DNA from: Lachnospiraceae bacterium
GTDB lineage: Bacteria > Bacillota > Clostridia > Lachnospirales > Lachnospiraceae
NCBI GenBank assembly: GCA_017404585.1
Contig: JAFRCB010000225.1
Location: 1-6,630, forward strand
Direction of reading: 5' to 3'
Length of the DNA: 6,630 bases
In this document: one piece after another, positions 1 through 6,592 of the stretch
How positions within the stretch are numbered: the stretch's first letter is position 1
How the letters are laid out: each line of letters starts with the position of its first letter
Translations under genes and position numbers: made by a program
Notes under the pieces: generated by a model
Database searches by the model: none
What the model was told of the DNA's origin: nothing
Seen by the model: the letters and a program-made list of their open reading frames with translations, nothing else

Positions 1-2439
1 ATCACGGGCGTGTCCGTGCAGGCGCAAGAGCTCTCGGAGGAACAGTATGAAGATTCTGAGACAGTGGGGGAGAGCGCTGCCGGGGACGGGGAGTCTGACG
101 GCATTTCGAATGGAATCCCCGTTCTTTCGCTGACGATAGATCCGAACGATTTTCAGGCAGTGCTGGACAGCCCGGAGCACACGTATTCGGCGGAAAACTG
201 TTCGATTCGTATCGATGTGCCGGAAGGCTATGAATCTGAGTACGGCGAGATTGACGCATCGACTCTGGGGCGGGATATTTCTCTGGAATACTTCCGGGGA
301 AGAGGAAATTCCACCTGGGATATGCCAAAGAAGCCTTTCAAAATAAAACTTAATGAAAGCGAAGACCTGCTTGCAATGGGTGAGAATTCGCACTGGGTCC
401 TTCTGGCCGGCAGCATGGATACAGTAATGATGCGAAATCGCCTTGCCACTTATATGGGGAGAGAGCTCGGACTTGAATTTACACCGGAGTTCGTTCCCGT
501 AGATTTCGTTGTCAACGGCAATTATATGGGATGTTATCTGCTCGGTCATCATGTCAGAATTGATAAGAACCGGGTGGATATTGATAAAATTAAGAAAAAG
601 GACACGGAAGAGCCGGCAATTACCGGAGGATATCTGCTGGCGCTGCATCCGTATCCGTATGAGGCTGAAATTAATAAGATTACTACCCGAAGGAATGTCG
701 AATTCCTGATCGACACACCGGACTTGTCTGAGTACAATGAGTCACAGCAGGAAGCCGCGGCAGCACAGAGGAATTATGTGGAAAGCTATCTGCAGCGGAC
801 AGAGGATGCTATTTACGGTGAAGACTTCAAAAATTCGGAGGGCGTTTCTATCGGCGATCTCATGGATCTTGAGTCCGCAGCGAAATACTGGTGGGTGCAG
901 GAGTTCACCAATAACGATGACGCTTTTGTGACATCGAGCTCCTACCTTTATAAGGAGCGTGACGGCAAGCTCTACTGGGGACCTCTCTGGGACTTCGACA
1001 AGGCATTTTATCCGGATAACGGGGCCGGGGGGCTTTCCGGCAGCGATATGGCCTGGCTCGATTATCTCAGACAGTACAACCCGGAATATCAGGATCTCCT
1101 GCGCGAAAACTGGGAGAAACTGAACGAGATCTGCCTTGAAATCACTCGTGACGGCGGTGTGATCGACCGTTACAGAGACGAAATAAGAAAATCATGGGAA
1201 GCGGATCGGGAAATCTGGACAGATGAAAATGAACCGGATACGACGCTGGATGAACTGGCAGAGAATCTGAGAGAGACCATTGAGAATCGTCGAAGGTCAA
1301 TCAGCGAGAATCTTGAGAAGAATCTTACAAATGTTTTTACCACCGTAACCTTTAAAGACGGTGAGAAGGTCCTGGCGACGGAAACAGTCTATATCGGTGA
1401 GGTCATTCTGGATGAACAGTTCCCTGAGCCGCCTGCAAGGGAAGGTTATTATTTCCTTCGCTGGGCGGATGAGGACGGAGAAACGCTGAAAGCCTATCAG
1501 GCAGTGCCTTCTGATAAGACAGTTCATGCCGAGTATATCTCGGTGGAGGAGGCAGCGAAGCCGGAAGCGCTGTATTTGCAAAACTACGAGGTGTGGATCA
1601 GCCTGGAGGAAGAGACTTATCGTCCTTACTATACGGTCGTGCCGACGGACGCAATTGACAAGTCTGTTCGCTGGTCGGTTTCCGATCCGGAACTTGCCGA
1701 CGCGGATGAGGAGGGAAATATCCTGTTAAAGGGAATCGGAACAGTGACGGTAACGGGGACGACTTCCAACGGGAAATGTGCCTCCTTTATACTTCATATC
1801 GAAAAGGAAGTGGATTATCAGGATGTCACAGGGATCACTCCGGAGACGAGCTCCGTTTCGCTGCATCCGGGTGAGTACACTCAGGTGAGAATACTCCAAA
1901 CTCCGCAGGGTGCCCCGGTTTCCGGTGAGCTGATTTACGAATCTGACAATGAAGAAGTTGCCACTGTGGATGAAAATGGGGTGATTTTTGCTAAGAGCCC
2001 CGGAACCTGTGTGATCAAGGTGCAAAACAGCGAGTCGGATATTACGGCGGAGTATTCTGTGACGGTCGCGGTAAAAGAGGAAGAGGACGGACCGGAGGAC
2101 CCGGGTATGCAGGAAGACCCGGAAAAACAGGACGATCCGGGGAAGCAGCCGACAACAGTAAGTCCAACACCGGCAAGTCCGACGCCGGCAAGCCCGACGC
2201 CGAAGGGACAGAAAACACAGCAGCAGACAACCGGGCGCCGGACGAGAGATCAGAAGGCAGCGCAGCAGCAGACGACAGATCAGAAGGCAACACAGCCATA
2301 TTCCAACGGTAAGGATACAGGCAGCAGTACGAAAAGCAGTGCGGTAAACACTGGTGACAACAGCAAGCCTTTTGTGTGGCTGCTTCTCATTGTGTGCTCT
2401 GTTGTTATCATGAGGCGAATCTGCCGGCGGAGTTACTGA
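1..2439 (+). CDS. Surface-anchored CotH kinase-like protein with InlB-type and Big_2-like modules (5' partial)
   Basis: The reading frame is open to the left edge, and the first in-window residues (ITGVSVQAQ) look like the end of a signal peptide with an AxA-like cleavage site, so the true start lies upstream. Numbering counts the GTG at 10 as residue 1. Residues about 35-430 match the CotH family, known to include atypical protein kinases that phosphorylate spore-coat proteins: RGRGNSTW (96-103), PKKPFKIKL (106-114), the MRNRLA segment, KNRVDI (186-191) and GPLWDFDKAF (324-333, with D328 and D330). Residues 444-510 resemble one Listeria-Bacteroides (InlB B) repeat, with GYYFLRW ending at W485. 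Residues about 520-600 and 606-687 look like two Ig-like Big_2 modules. A Pro/Thr/Gln-rich stalk (690-780) leads to NTGD (780-783), a hydrophobic stretch (787-801) and RRICRRSY, a degenerate sortase-type or membrane anchor. The CotH assignment is firm. The substrate is unknown, and kinase activity is doubtful because usual acidic residues are replaced at 180, 211 and 213. Confidence 0.9.
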   Translation: MTGVSVQAQELSEEQYEDSETVGESAAGDGESDGISNGIPVLSLTIDPNDFQAVLDSPEHTYSAENCSIRIDVPEGYESEYGEIDASTLGRDISLEYFRGRGNSTWDMPKKPFKIKLNESEDLLAMGENSHWVLLAGSMDTVMMRNRLATYMGRELGLEFTPEFVPVDFVVNGNYMGCYLLGHHVRIDKNRVDIDKIKKKDTEEPAITGGYLLALHPYPYEAEINKITTRRNVEFLIDTPDLSEYNESQQEAAAAQRNYVESYLQRTEDAIYGEDFKNSEGVSIGDLMDLESAAKYWWVQEFTNNDDAFVTSSSYLYKERDGKLYWGPLWDFDKAFYPDNGAGGLSGSDMAWLDYLRQYNPEYQDLLRENWEKLNEICLEITRDGGVIDRYRDEIRKSWEADREIWTDENEPDTTLDELAENLRETIENRRRSISENLEKNLTNVFTTVTFKDGEKVLATETVYIGEVILDEQFPEPPAREGYYFLRWADEDGETLKAYQAVPSDKTVHAEYISVEEAAKPEALYLQNYEVWISLEEETYRPYYTVVPTDAIDKSVRWSVSDPELADADEEGNILLKGIGTVTVTGTTSNGKCASFILHIEKEVDYQDVTGITPETSSVSLHPGEYTQVRILQTPQGAPVSGELIYESDNEEVATVDENGVIFAKSPGTCVIKVQNSESDITAEYSVTVAVKEEEDGPEDPGMQEDPEKQDDPGKQPTTVSPTPASPTPASPTPKGQKTQQQTTGRRTRDQKAAQQQTTDQKATQPYSNGKDTGSSTKSSAVNTGDNSKPFVWLLLIVCSVVIMRRICRRSY
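2161..2205 (+). repeat. 15-bp in-frame repeat x3 encoding SPTPA in the surface-protein stalk
   Basis: Three adjacent 15-bp units (2161, 2176, 2191) encode SPTPA, SPTPA and SPTPK at residues 718-732. The differences are mostly at codon third positions, plus a changed last codon. Such Pro/Thr/Ser stalks typically hold a domain away from the cell surface and may be glycosylated. The unit is a multiple of three, so copy-number changes would alter stalk length without a frameshift. Confidence 0.85.
2247..2289 (+). repeat. Direct repeat (13 bp, 30-bp period) encoding RDQKA/TDQKA in the stalk
   Basis: AGATCAGAAGGCA occurs at 2247-2259 and again at 2277-2289, exactly 30 bp apart and in frame. Each copy is preceded by a CAG-rich stretch coding for Gln and Thr (cagcagac near 2221, cagcagcagacgac near 2263). 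This looks like a degenerate 10-residue repeat of a Gln/Thr/Lys-rich stalk. It is low-complexity sequence, so it carries no functional assignment beyond a spacer. Confidence 0.7.
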
Positions 2440-2477
2440 CTTCGTCCATGCAAGCCGGCATTGGTGAACGCGGCAAA

Positions 2478-2518
2478 GATCGGTAAATCGCGATCTCTGA
2501 TCGCGCGAGCTGCCGATC
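2478..2518. promoter_or_regulatory. Nested inverted repeat between surface-protein gene and hydrolase gene
   Basis: The 110-nt spacer 2440-2549 holds an outer arm pair GATCGG (2478-2483) / CCGATC (2513-2518) enclosing a perfect inner pair CGCGATC (2489-2495) / GATCGCG (2499-2505) with a 3-nt loop. No T-run follows on either strand, so it is not a typical intrinsic terminator. It could be an mRNA-stabilising or processing hairpin, or an operator-like dyad. It ends 18 nt before the AAAGGA ribosome site (2537-2542). I saw no convincing promoter in the spacer. Confidence 0.5.
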
Positions 2519-2549
2519 AGAGGCAGGGCAAAAACGAAAGGAATAAACA

Positions 2550-3305
2550 ATGATATATACAAACGATCAGACCCTTTTTCAGGGTGACAACGGGATCGGT
2601 ATTGTCCTCCTCCACGGAGTCACATCGGGATGCGCACAGATGATTCCTCTCGCACGCACACTGAATGATTACGGCTACACAGTCCACTGCGTCAATATTG
2701 CAGGCCACGGGACGTACCCGCAGGAACTGCTCCGGACATCCTGGGAAGACGCTATAGATAAAGCCTGGTACGACTATGACTTTATGAAATCTCACTTTGA
2801 TAAGGTCTATATAGGCGGGATGTCCATGGGCGGATGTCTGTCGCTCGCGCTGGCGTCGCGGCGAAGAGACGTAGACGGTGTGATTTCCATGTCCGCGCCG
2901 CTTGCGATCAACCCCGCATCAATATTTGCCGGAGGCTTTCCTGCCGACCAGGTCTACTATCACCGCGATCCGGGCGGAAAGCAGGGGACAGCGCGCAGAT
3001 ATCATATCCATTATGTGGATATTGCGACAAGGATTTTCGAAGAGCTGAAAGGGCTGCTTGCCTATCTGAATCAGGATGGGGTGCTGGAGAGCATAGAGTG
3101 TCCGACATTTGTCGCGCAGGCTCTTGACGACGAGGTCGCCATGCCTTACAGCGGTAAAGAGATTTACCGTCGGCTTTCGTCTGCAGATAAATATCTGTAC
3201 GAAGCGGAGACCGCCGGACACAGCATGCCGCTGAATGAAGGTCGGTTCGCGATGATTCAGAGGCTGGTTCCGTGGCTCGATAAGATGGACGAGATTCTGG
3301 ACTGA
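2550..3305 (+). CDS. Est30-like alpha/beta hydrolase (carboxylesterase/lysophospholipase type)
   Basis: This 251-residue cytoplasmic-type protein (no signal peptide or membrane segment) has the hallmarks of small esterases such as Geobacillus Est30. The oxyanion-loop motif LLHG is at 20-23 and GHG follows the third strand. The nucleophile elbow GGMSMGG (89-95) has Ser92, the acid is D194 in ALDDEV, and the catalytic His is H224 in AGHSMP. The triad therefore appears complete and the length is normal for the family. The expected reaction is hydrolysis of a carboxylic ester, but the substrate cannot be read from the sequence; a lysophospholipid or monoacylglycerol is possible. The ATG is supported by AAAGGA (2537-2542) with a 7-nt spacer. 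It stops 15 nt before the glycosyltransferase start, so the two are probably co-transcribed, which makes a role in lipid or envelope metabolism plausible but unproven. Confidence 0.88.
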   Translation: MIYTNDQTLFQGDNGIGIVLLHGVTSGCAQMIPLARTLNDYGYTVHCVNIAGHGTYPQELLRTSWEDAIDKAWYDYDFMKSHFDKVYIGGMSMGGCLSLALASRRRDVDGVISMSAPLAINPASIFAGGFPADQVYYHRDPGGKQGTARRYHIHYVDIATRIFEELKGLLAYLNQDGVLESIECPTFVAQALDDEVAMPYSGKEIYRRLSSADKYLYEAETAGHSMPLNEGRFAMIQRLVPWLDKMDEILD

Positions 3306-3320
3306 TAAAAGGAGATACTT

Positions 3321-4265
3321 ATGCTGACAGTTATACTACCGGCATATAATGAAGAGGAAATGGTGGCTGCGGCGGCAGACGCTATCTCGCAGATTCTCAT
3401 GGGAGAGGATATTCCCTATGAAATTCTGTTCGTCGATGACGGCTCAACGGACGGAACATGGGCAGGAATAATGAATCTCTCAAATCAGAAAGAGGCGGTC
3501 CGGGGCATCAGCTTTTCCCGCAACTTTGGAAAGGAGGCAGCGGTGGCTGCCGGCCTTGCCGAAGCACGCGGGGACTGCGCCGTGGTCCTCGACTGCGATC
3601 TGCAGCATCCGCCCGAAAAAATCGTGGAAATGTACCGGCTCTGGGAGCAGGGCTACGAAGTCATAGAGGGTGTGAAGAGCAGCAGGGGGAAAGAGAGCGG
3701 ACGGCATGCATTTGCAGCTAAGCTGTTCTACGGCATGATCAGTTCGGCCAGCGGTTTTGATATGGAAAATGCATCCGATTTCAAGCTCCTTGACCGCAAG
3801 GCAATCGACGCCCTTGTCAGCCTCAAGGAGAAGTACGCGTTTTTCCGTGCCTTATCTTCCTGGGTCGGATTTAAGACGACGACAGTGTCCTATGACGTTC
3901 AGGAGAGGACAGCAGGCGAGAGTAAGTGGACGACATGGGGGCTCATGCGCTATGCCGTCAGCAATATCGCCTCCTTTACGACCGCCCCGATGCAGATCGT
4001 GACCATACTCGGCGTGATAGTTTTTATTGTCTCGGTGGTCCTCGGCGTGATCGCTATTGTTCAGAAAATCGCCGGCGTGGCCCTCGGGGGCTTTACGACG
4101 GTCATCCTGATGCAGGGATTTATCGGAAGTATTATCATGATGAGCCTCGGTATGATCGGGTTCTACCTTGCCCGTATCTATGAGGAGATCAAGGGAAGAC
4201 CGCGGTATATTATTTCGAAGCGGGCCGGCAGGGCTGCAGAACCGGAGGTTGCGCGGCGCTGCTGA
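3321..4265 (+). CDS. Family 2 glycosyltransferase, GtrB/DPM1-like polyprenyl-phosphate sugar transferase
   Basis: This 314-residue membrane protein has the layout of GtrB, DPM1 and related enzymes, which move a sugar from a nucleotide donor to undecaprenyl or dolichyl phosphate on the cytoplasmic face. An N-terminal GT-A domain starts with VILPAYNEEE and carries VDDGSTD (D39, D40, D44), the metal- and nucleotide-binding DCDLQHPP (D91, D93) and the family RxxGxSKW signature (R196, G199, S201, K202, W203). Two transmembrane helices follow at about 226-248 and 260-285, then a basic juxtamembrane tail (IYEEIKGRPRYI). The start has AAAGGAG (3308-3314) with a 6-nt spacer, 15 nt after the hydrolase stop. 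The usual partners, a GtrA-like flippase or a GT-C acceptor transferase, are not in the window. The donor sugar and final glycan are unknown; glucose or mannose would be usual for the family. Confidence 0.92.
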   Translation: MLTVILPAYNEEEMVAAAADAISQILMGEDIPYEILFVDDGSTDGTWAGIMNLSNQKEAVRGISFSRNFGKEAAVAAGLAEARGDCAVVLDCDLQHPPEKIVEMYRLWEQGYEVIEGVKSSRGKESGRHAFAAKLFYGMISSASGFDMENASDFKLLDRKAIDALVSLKEKYAFFRALSSWVGFKTTTVSYDVQERTAGESKWTTWGLMRYAVSNIASFTTAPMQIVTILGVIVFIVSVVLGVIAIVQKIAGVALGGFTTVILMQGFIGSIIMMSLGMIGFYLARIYEEIKGRPRYIISKRAGRAAEPEVARRC

Positions 4266-4406
4266 GAGGCTTAAGCGGAATAAGAGAGCAGTTATGCGTA
4301 TGTTTGATACGCGAAGGGTGCTCATGGTCACAAATAAAGAGTGCATGGAAGCCGACGTTATTGAGTGAGACTGCAGGCATTTGCAGCCAGTCGAAGGAGT
4401 TAGACT
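4266..4406 (+). other. Spacer with two competing short hairpins next to the ygiQ ribosome site
   Basis: No convincing gene, terminator or promoter is visible in this 141-nt gap. Just before the ribosome site AAGGAG (4394-4399), two mutually exclusive 5-bp stems can form: GACTG (4369-4373) with CAGTC (4388-4392), and CTGCA (4371-4375) with TGCAG (4382-4386). Neither covers the ribosome site. Such short stems are common by chance, so regulatory meaning is only possible. A TTAAGC / TATGCG pair (4271 and 4293) is a very weak promoter candidate. Confidence 0.3.
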
Positions 4407-6419
4407 ATGGCACAGGGATTTCTTCCCGTCTCGCGCCAGGAAATGGAGGAGATGGGGCTTAAGCAAATGGATTTTGTCTACGTCTCGGGCGACGCCTACG
4501 TCGATCACCCGTCTTTTGGTCCTGCCATAATTACACGTATTCTTGAAGCCCACGGATACTCTGTGGGTTTTATTGCTCAGCCCGATTTCAGAAATCCTGA
4601 GAGTATCATGGAGTTCGGTGAGCCAAAGTATGCATTCCTCGTATCATCCGGCAACATGGACTCTATGGTGAACCATTACACGGTGGCCAAAAAGCGACGG
4701 AAGACGGACGCGTTCACGCCGGGCGGCGTCATGGGAAAGAGGCCTGATCGCGCGGTCATCGTATACGGCAACCTCATTCGAAAAGTCTACAAGAAGACTC
4801 CGATCATCCTCGGAGGCCTGGAAGCATCTCTTCGTCGTCTTGCCCACTACGATTACTGGTCGGATTCGATCCGCAGGTCGATTCTTCTCGATTCCGGAGC
4901 AGATCTTATTTCCTACGGCATGGGCGAGCACAGCATTGTCGAGATCGCTGACGCGCTCGCGTCAGGCCTTTCTGTCAGCGATATCACGTTCATCCCGGGA
5001 ACTGTCTATAAGACCCGTGACCCGGAACGAATCTACGACGCGATTCGTCTGCCTGATTATGAGCAGGTAAAGAGTGACAGGAGTTCATACGCGGAGAGCT
5101 TCCGTGTCCAGTATCAGAATACAGATCCGTTCCAGGCCAAAGTTCTCTATGAAGTCTACGACGGGGCTATGTATGTGGTTCAGAATACTCCTGCAAAACC
5201 GCTCACGATGATGGAGATGGACGACGTCTACGCGCTTCCCTACATGCGGACCTATCATCCGATGTATGAAAATGCAGGCGGCATCCCCGCCATCAAGGAA
5301 ATCAAGTTCAGCATTTCGGCCAACCGCGGCTGCTATGGCGGCTGCAATTTCTGTGCTCTGACTTTCCATCAGGGGCGGATCATGCAGGCGCGAAGCAAGG
5401 CTTCAATTGTTGAGGAAGCCGTGCAAATGACAAACGACCCCGAATTCAAAGGCTACATCCACGACATCGGCGGCCCGACTGCCAATTTCAGAGCGCCGGC
5501 CTGCCGGAAGCAGCTGAAAGTCGGTGCCTGCAAACACAGACAGTGTCTCACCCCGAAACCCTGCCCCAATCTGATTGCGGACCACAGGGAGTACCTCGAC
5601 ATACTTCGGACGGTCCGAAAGTTGCCTAAGGTGAAAAAAGTGTTTGTCAGATCCGGCATTCGCTTCGACTACGTGATGCTCGACCCGGATAAGACTTTCA
5701 TGCGGGAAATTTGCGAGCACCATATCTCAGGACAGCTCCGCGTGGCTCCCGAGCATGTGTCTCCGAATGTGCTCGCACTTATAGGCAAGCCGGAGAATGC
5801 GGTCTATGAGGAATTTGTCCGTACATATGAAAAGATAAATGAACGTACCGGCCGTGAGCAGTATCTCGTGCCCTACCTCATGTCGTCCCACCCAGGCAGT
5901 ACGCTGAGGGACGCCATTGCTCTGGCGGAGTATCTGCATAAAAATCATGTGAGGCCGGATCAGGTGCAGGATTTCTACCCAACACCCGGCACGGTATCGA
6001 CATGTATGTATCACACGGGACTGAATCCGCTGACAATGGAGCCGGTCTTTGTCGTGAAAAATCCGCACGAGAAAGCCCTCCAGAGAGCCCTGACCCAGTA
6101 TTACGATCCGGACAATTATGAGCTTGTGAAGGAGGCTTTGCTCAGGGAGGGGAGAGCTGACCTGATCGGCTTCGGACCGGAGTGCCTGATACGGCCGAGA
6201 AAAATGAAGGAGCGAGGCGGAGATGGCAGGAAGAGTGCAGGCGAAAAGTATGGACAGTTGGGCAGGAAGCATGGAGATGAAAAGATGGTGTCATCGGGCA
6301 GGAAAAAGGATTTTGAAAAAGTAAGAGGTGAGAAACCCGGAAATCGTGCGCATGCCGAAAAGAACAGGTCTGCCAGACAGGGTGCCGGCAGGAATGCGGC
6401 GCATAAGAAGCATAAGTAA
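4407..6419 (+). CDS. ygiQ: YgiQ family radical SAM protein
   Basis: This 670-residue protein matches the YgiQ (UPF0313) family along its length. It opens with FLPVSRQEME and a family N-terminal region containing GGLEASLRRLAHYDYW (from 136), which resembles the cobalamin-binding-like half of many radical SAM proteins. The radical SAM CX3CX2C motif is C309, C313 and C316 (RGCYGGCNFC), which binds the 4Fe-4S cluster that cleaves S-adenosylmethionine. Further family blocks are APEHVSP (447-453) and DFYPTPG (522-528). Four more cysteines (366, 375, 380, 386) form a CX8CX4CX5C cluster typical of the Firmicute branch and might hold a second metal site. Residues 596-670 form a disordered-looking basic tail, 25 of 75 being Lys or Arg. 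The start is set by AAGGAG (4394-4399) with a 7-nt spacer. No substrate is established for the family to my knowledge, and the neighbours do not suggest one. Confidence 0.95.
   Translation: MAQGFLPVSRQEMEEMGLKQMDFVYVSGDAYVDHPSFGPAIITRILEAHGYSVGFIAQPDFRNPESIMEFGEPKYAFLVSSGNMDSMVNHYTVAKKRRKTDAFTPGGVMGKRPDRAVIVYGNLIRKVYKKTPIILGGLEASLRRLAHYDYWSDSIRRSILLDSGADLISYGMGEHSIVEIADALASGLSVSDITFIPGTVYKTRDPERIYDAIRLPDYEQVKSDRSSYAESFRVQYQNTDPFQAKVLYEVYDGAMYVVQNTPAKPLTMMEMDDVYALPYMRTYHPMYENAGGIPAIKEIKFSISANRGCYGGCNFCALTFHQGRIMQARSKASIVEEAVQMTNDPEFKGYIHDIGGPTANFRAPACRKQLKVGACKHRQCLTPKPCPNLIADHREYLDILRTVRKLPKVKKVFVRSGIRFDYVMLDPDKTFMREICEHHISGQLRVAPEHVSPNVLALIGKPENAVYEEFVRTYEKINERTGREQYLVPYLMSSHPGSTLRDAIALAEYLHKNHVRPDQVQDFYPTPGTVSTCMYHTGLNPLTMEPVFVVKNPHEKALQRALTQYYDPDNYELVKEALLREGRADLIGFGPECLIRPRKMKERGGDGRKSAGEKYGQLGRKHGDEKMVSSGRKKDFEKVRGEKPGNRAHAEKNRSARQGAGRNAAHKKHK
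6225..6332 (+). repeat. 36-bp tandem repeat x3 encoding a GRKxxxEK unit in the YgiQ tail
   Basis: Three consecutive 36-bp units begin GGCAGGAA at 6225, 6261 and 6297 and encode the 12-residue pattern GRKxxxEKxxxx: GRKSAGEK, GRKHGDEK and GRKKDFEK at residues 607, 619 and 631. The first codons are almost identical at the DNA level while the rest has diverged. It lies beyond the catalytic core. Basic tails of this kind often bind RNA or other polyanions, but that is inference here. Confidence 0.75.
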
Positions 6420-6441
6420 CACGTGATTAGTATCCTATTCG

Positions 6442-6471
6442 AGACCCGTACCAACAGGTTTCATCGGGTCT
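6442..6471. other. Stem-loop bridging the ygiQ 3' flank and the first 73-bp repeat
   Basis: AGACCCG (6442-6448) and CGGGTCT (6465-6471) form a perfect 7-bp stem with a 16-nt loop, starting 22 nt after the ygiQ stop. The right arm is inside repeat copy 1 and uses bases that differ in copies 2 and 3. No T-run follows, so it is not a terminator by itself. Confidence 0.5.
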
Positions 6472-6476
6472 ACGAC

Positions 6477-6519
6477 AAAGGCAGCAAAATCTTGATTTTG
6501 AGGAGTGATTGCTGCCTTT
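6477..6519 (+). terminator. Long perfect inverted repeat in repeat copy 1; possible weak terminator for ygiQ
   Basis: AAAGGCAGCAA (6477-6487) and TTGCTGCCTTT (6509-6519) are perfect 11-bp complements around a 21-nt loop, starting 57 nt after the ygiQ stop. The arm ends in TTT followed by GGTCTT, a poor U-tract, so termination would be weak; the reverse strand looks equally modest. An alternative small hairpin, CAAAAT (6485-6490) with ATTTTG (6495-6500), competes for the inner bases. It is the best candidate for the operon end, but it may have a different role as part of the array. Confidence 0.4.
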
Positions 6520-6549
6520 GGTCTTCGTGAGTTTCATCGGGCCAACGGC

Positions 6550-6592
6550 AGAAGCAGCAAAATCCTGATTCTGAGGAGTGATTGCTGCCTTT
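6550..6592 (+). other. Corresponding stem-loop in repeat copy 2, imperfect
   Basis: AGAAGCAGCAA (6550-6560) pairs with TTGCTGCCTTT (6582-6592): a 7-bp inner stem, one A-C mismatch, then A-U, G-U and A-U. The right arm is identical to that of copy 1 while the left arm has drifted. Copy 3 reads AGAGGCAG at the same place, which removes the mismatch and leaves only a wobble pair. Confidence 0.6.

Noticed and set aside
10..12. GTG at 10 as the true start of the first gene
   Set aside because: The frame is open to position 1, no ribosome site can be seen, and the sequence there reads as the end of a signal peptide, so the gene is cut by the window edge.
2478..2518. Intrinsic terminator after the surface-protein gene
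   Set aside because: The stem is good but no T-tract follows on either strand.
1726..2562. Long antisense open frame of 278 codons
   Set aside because: It lies almost wholly opposite the Ig-like modules and stalk of the surface protein; its Arg/Cys/Leu-rich translation has no recognisable domain and mirrors codon bias on the other strand.
4294..4368. Possible 24-residue ORF between the glycosyltransferase and ygiQ
   Set aside because: It has only a poor AGAGAG-like upstream sequence and no recognisable features; a short ORF like this is expected by chance.
3852..4553. Antisense open frame of 233 codons across the glycosyltransferase 3' end and ygiQ start
   Set aside because: It overlaps two genes with clear family motifs and has no domain, and no ribosome site supports it.
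5727..6272. Antisense open frame of 181 codons inside ygiQ
   Set aside because: It is opposite conserved YgiQ family blocks and shows no protein family features.
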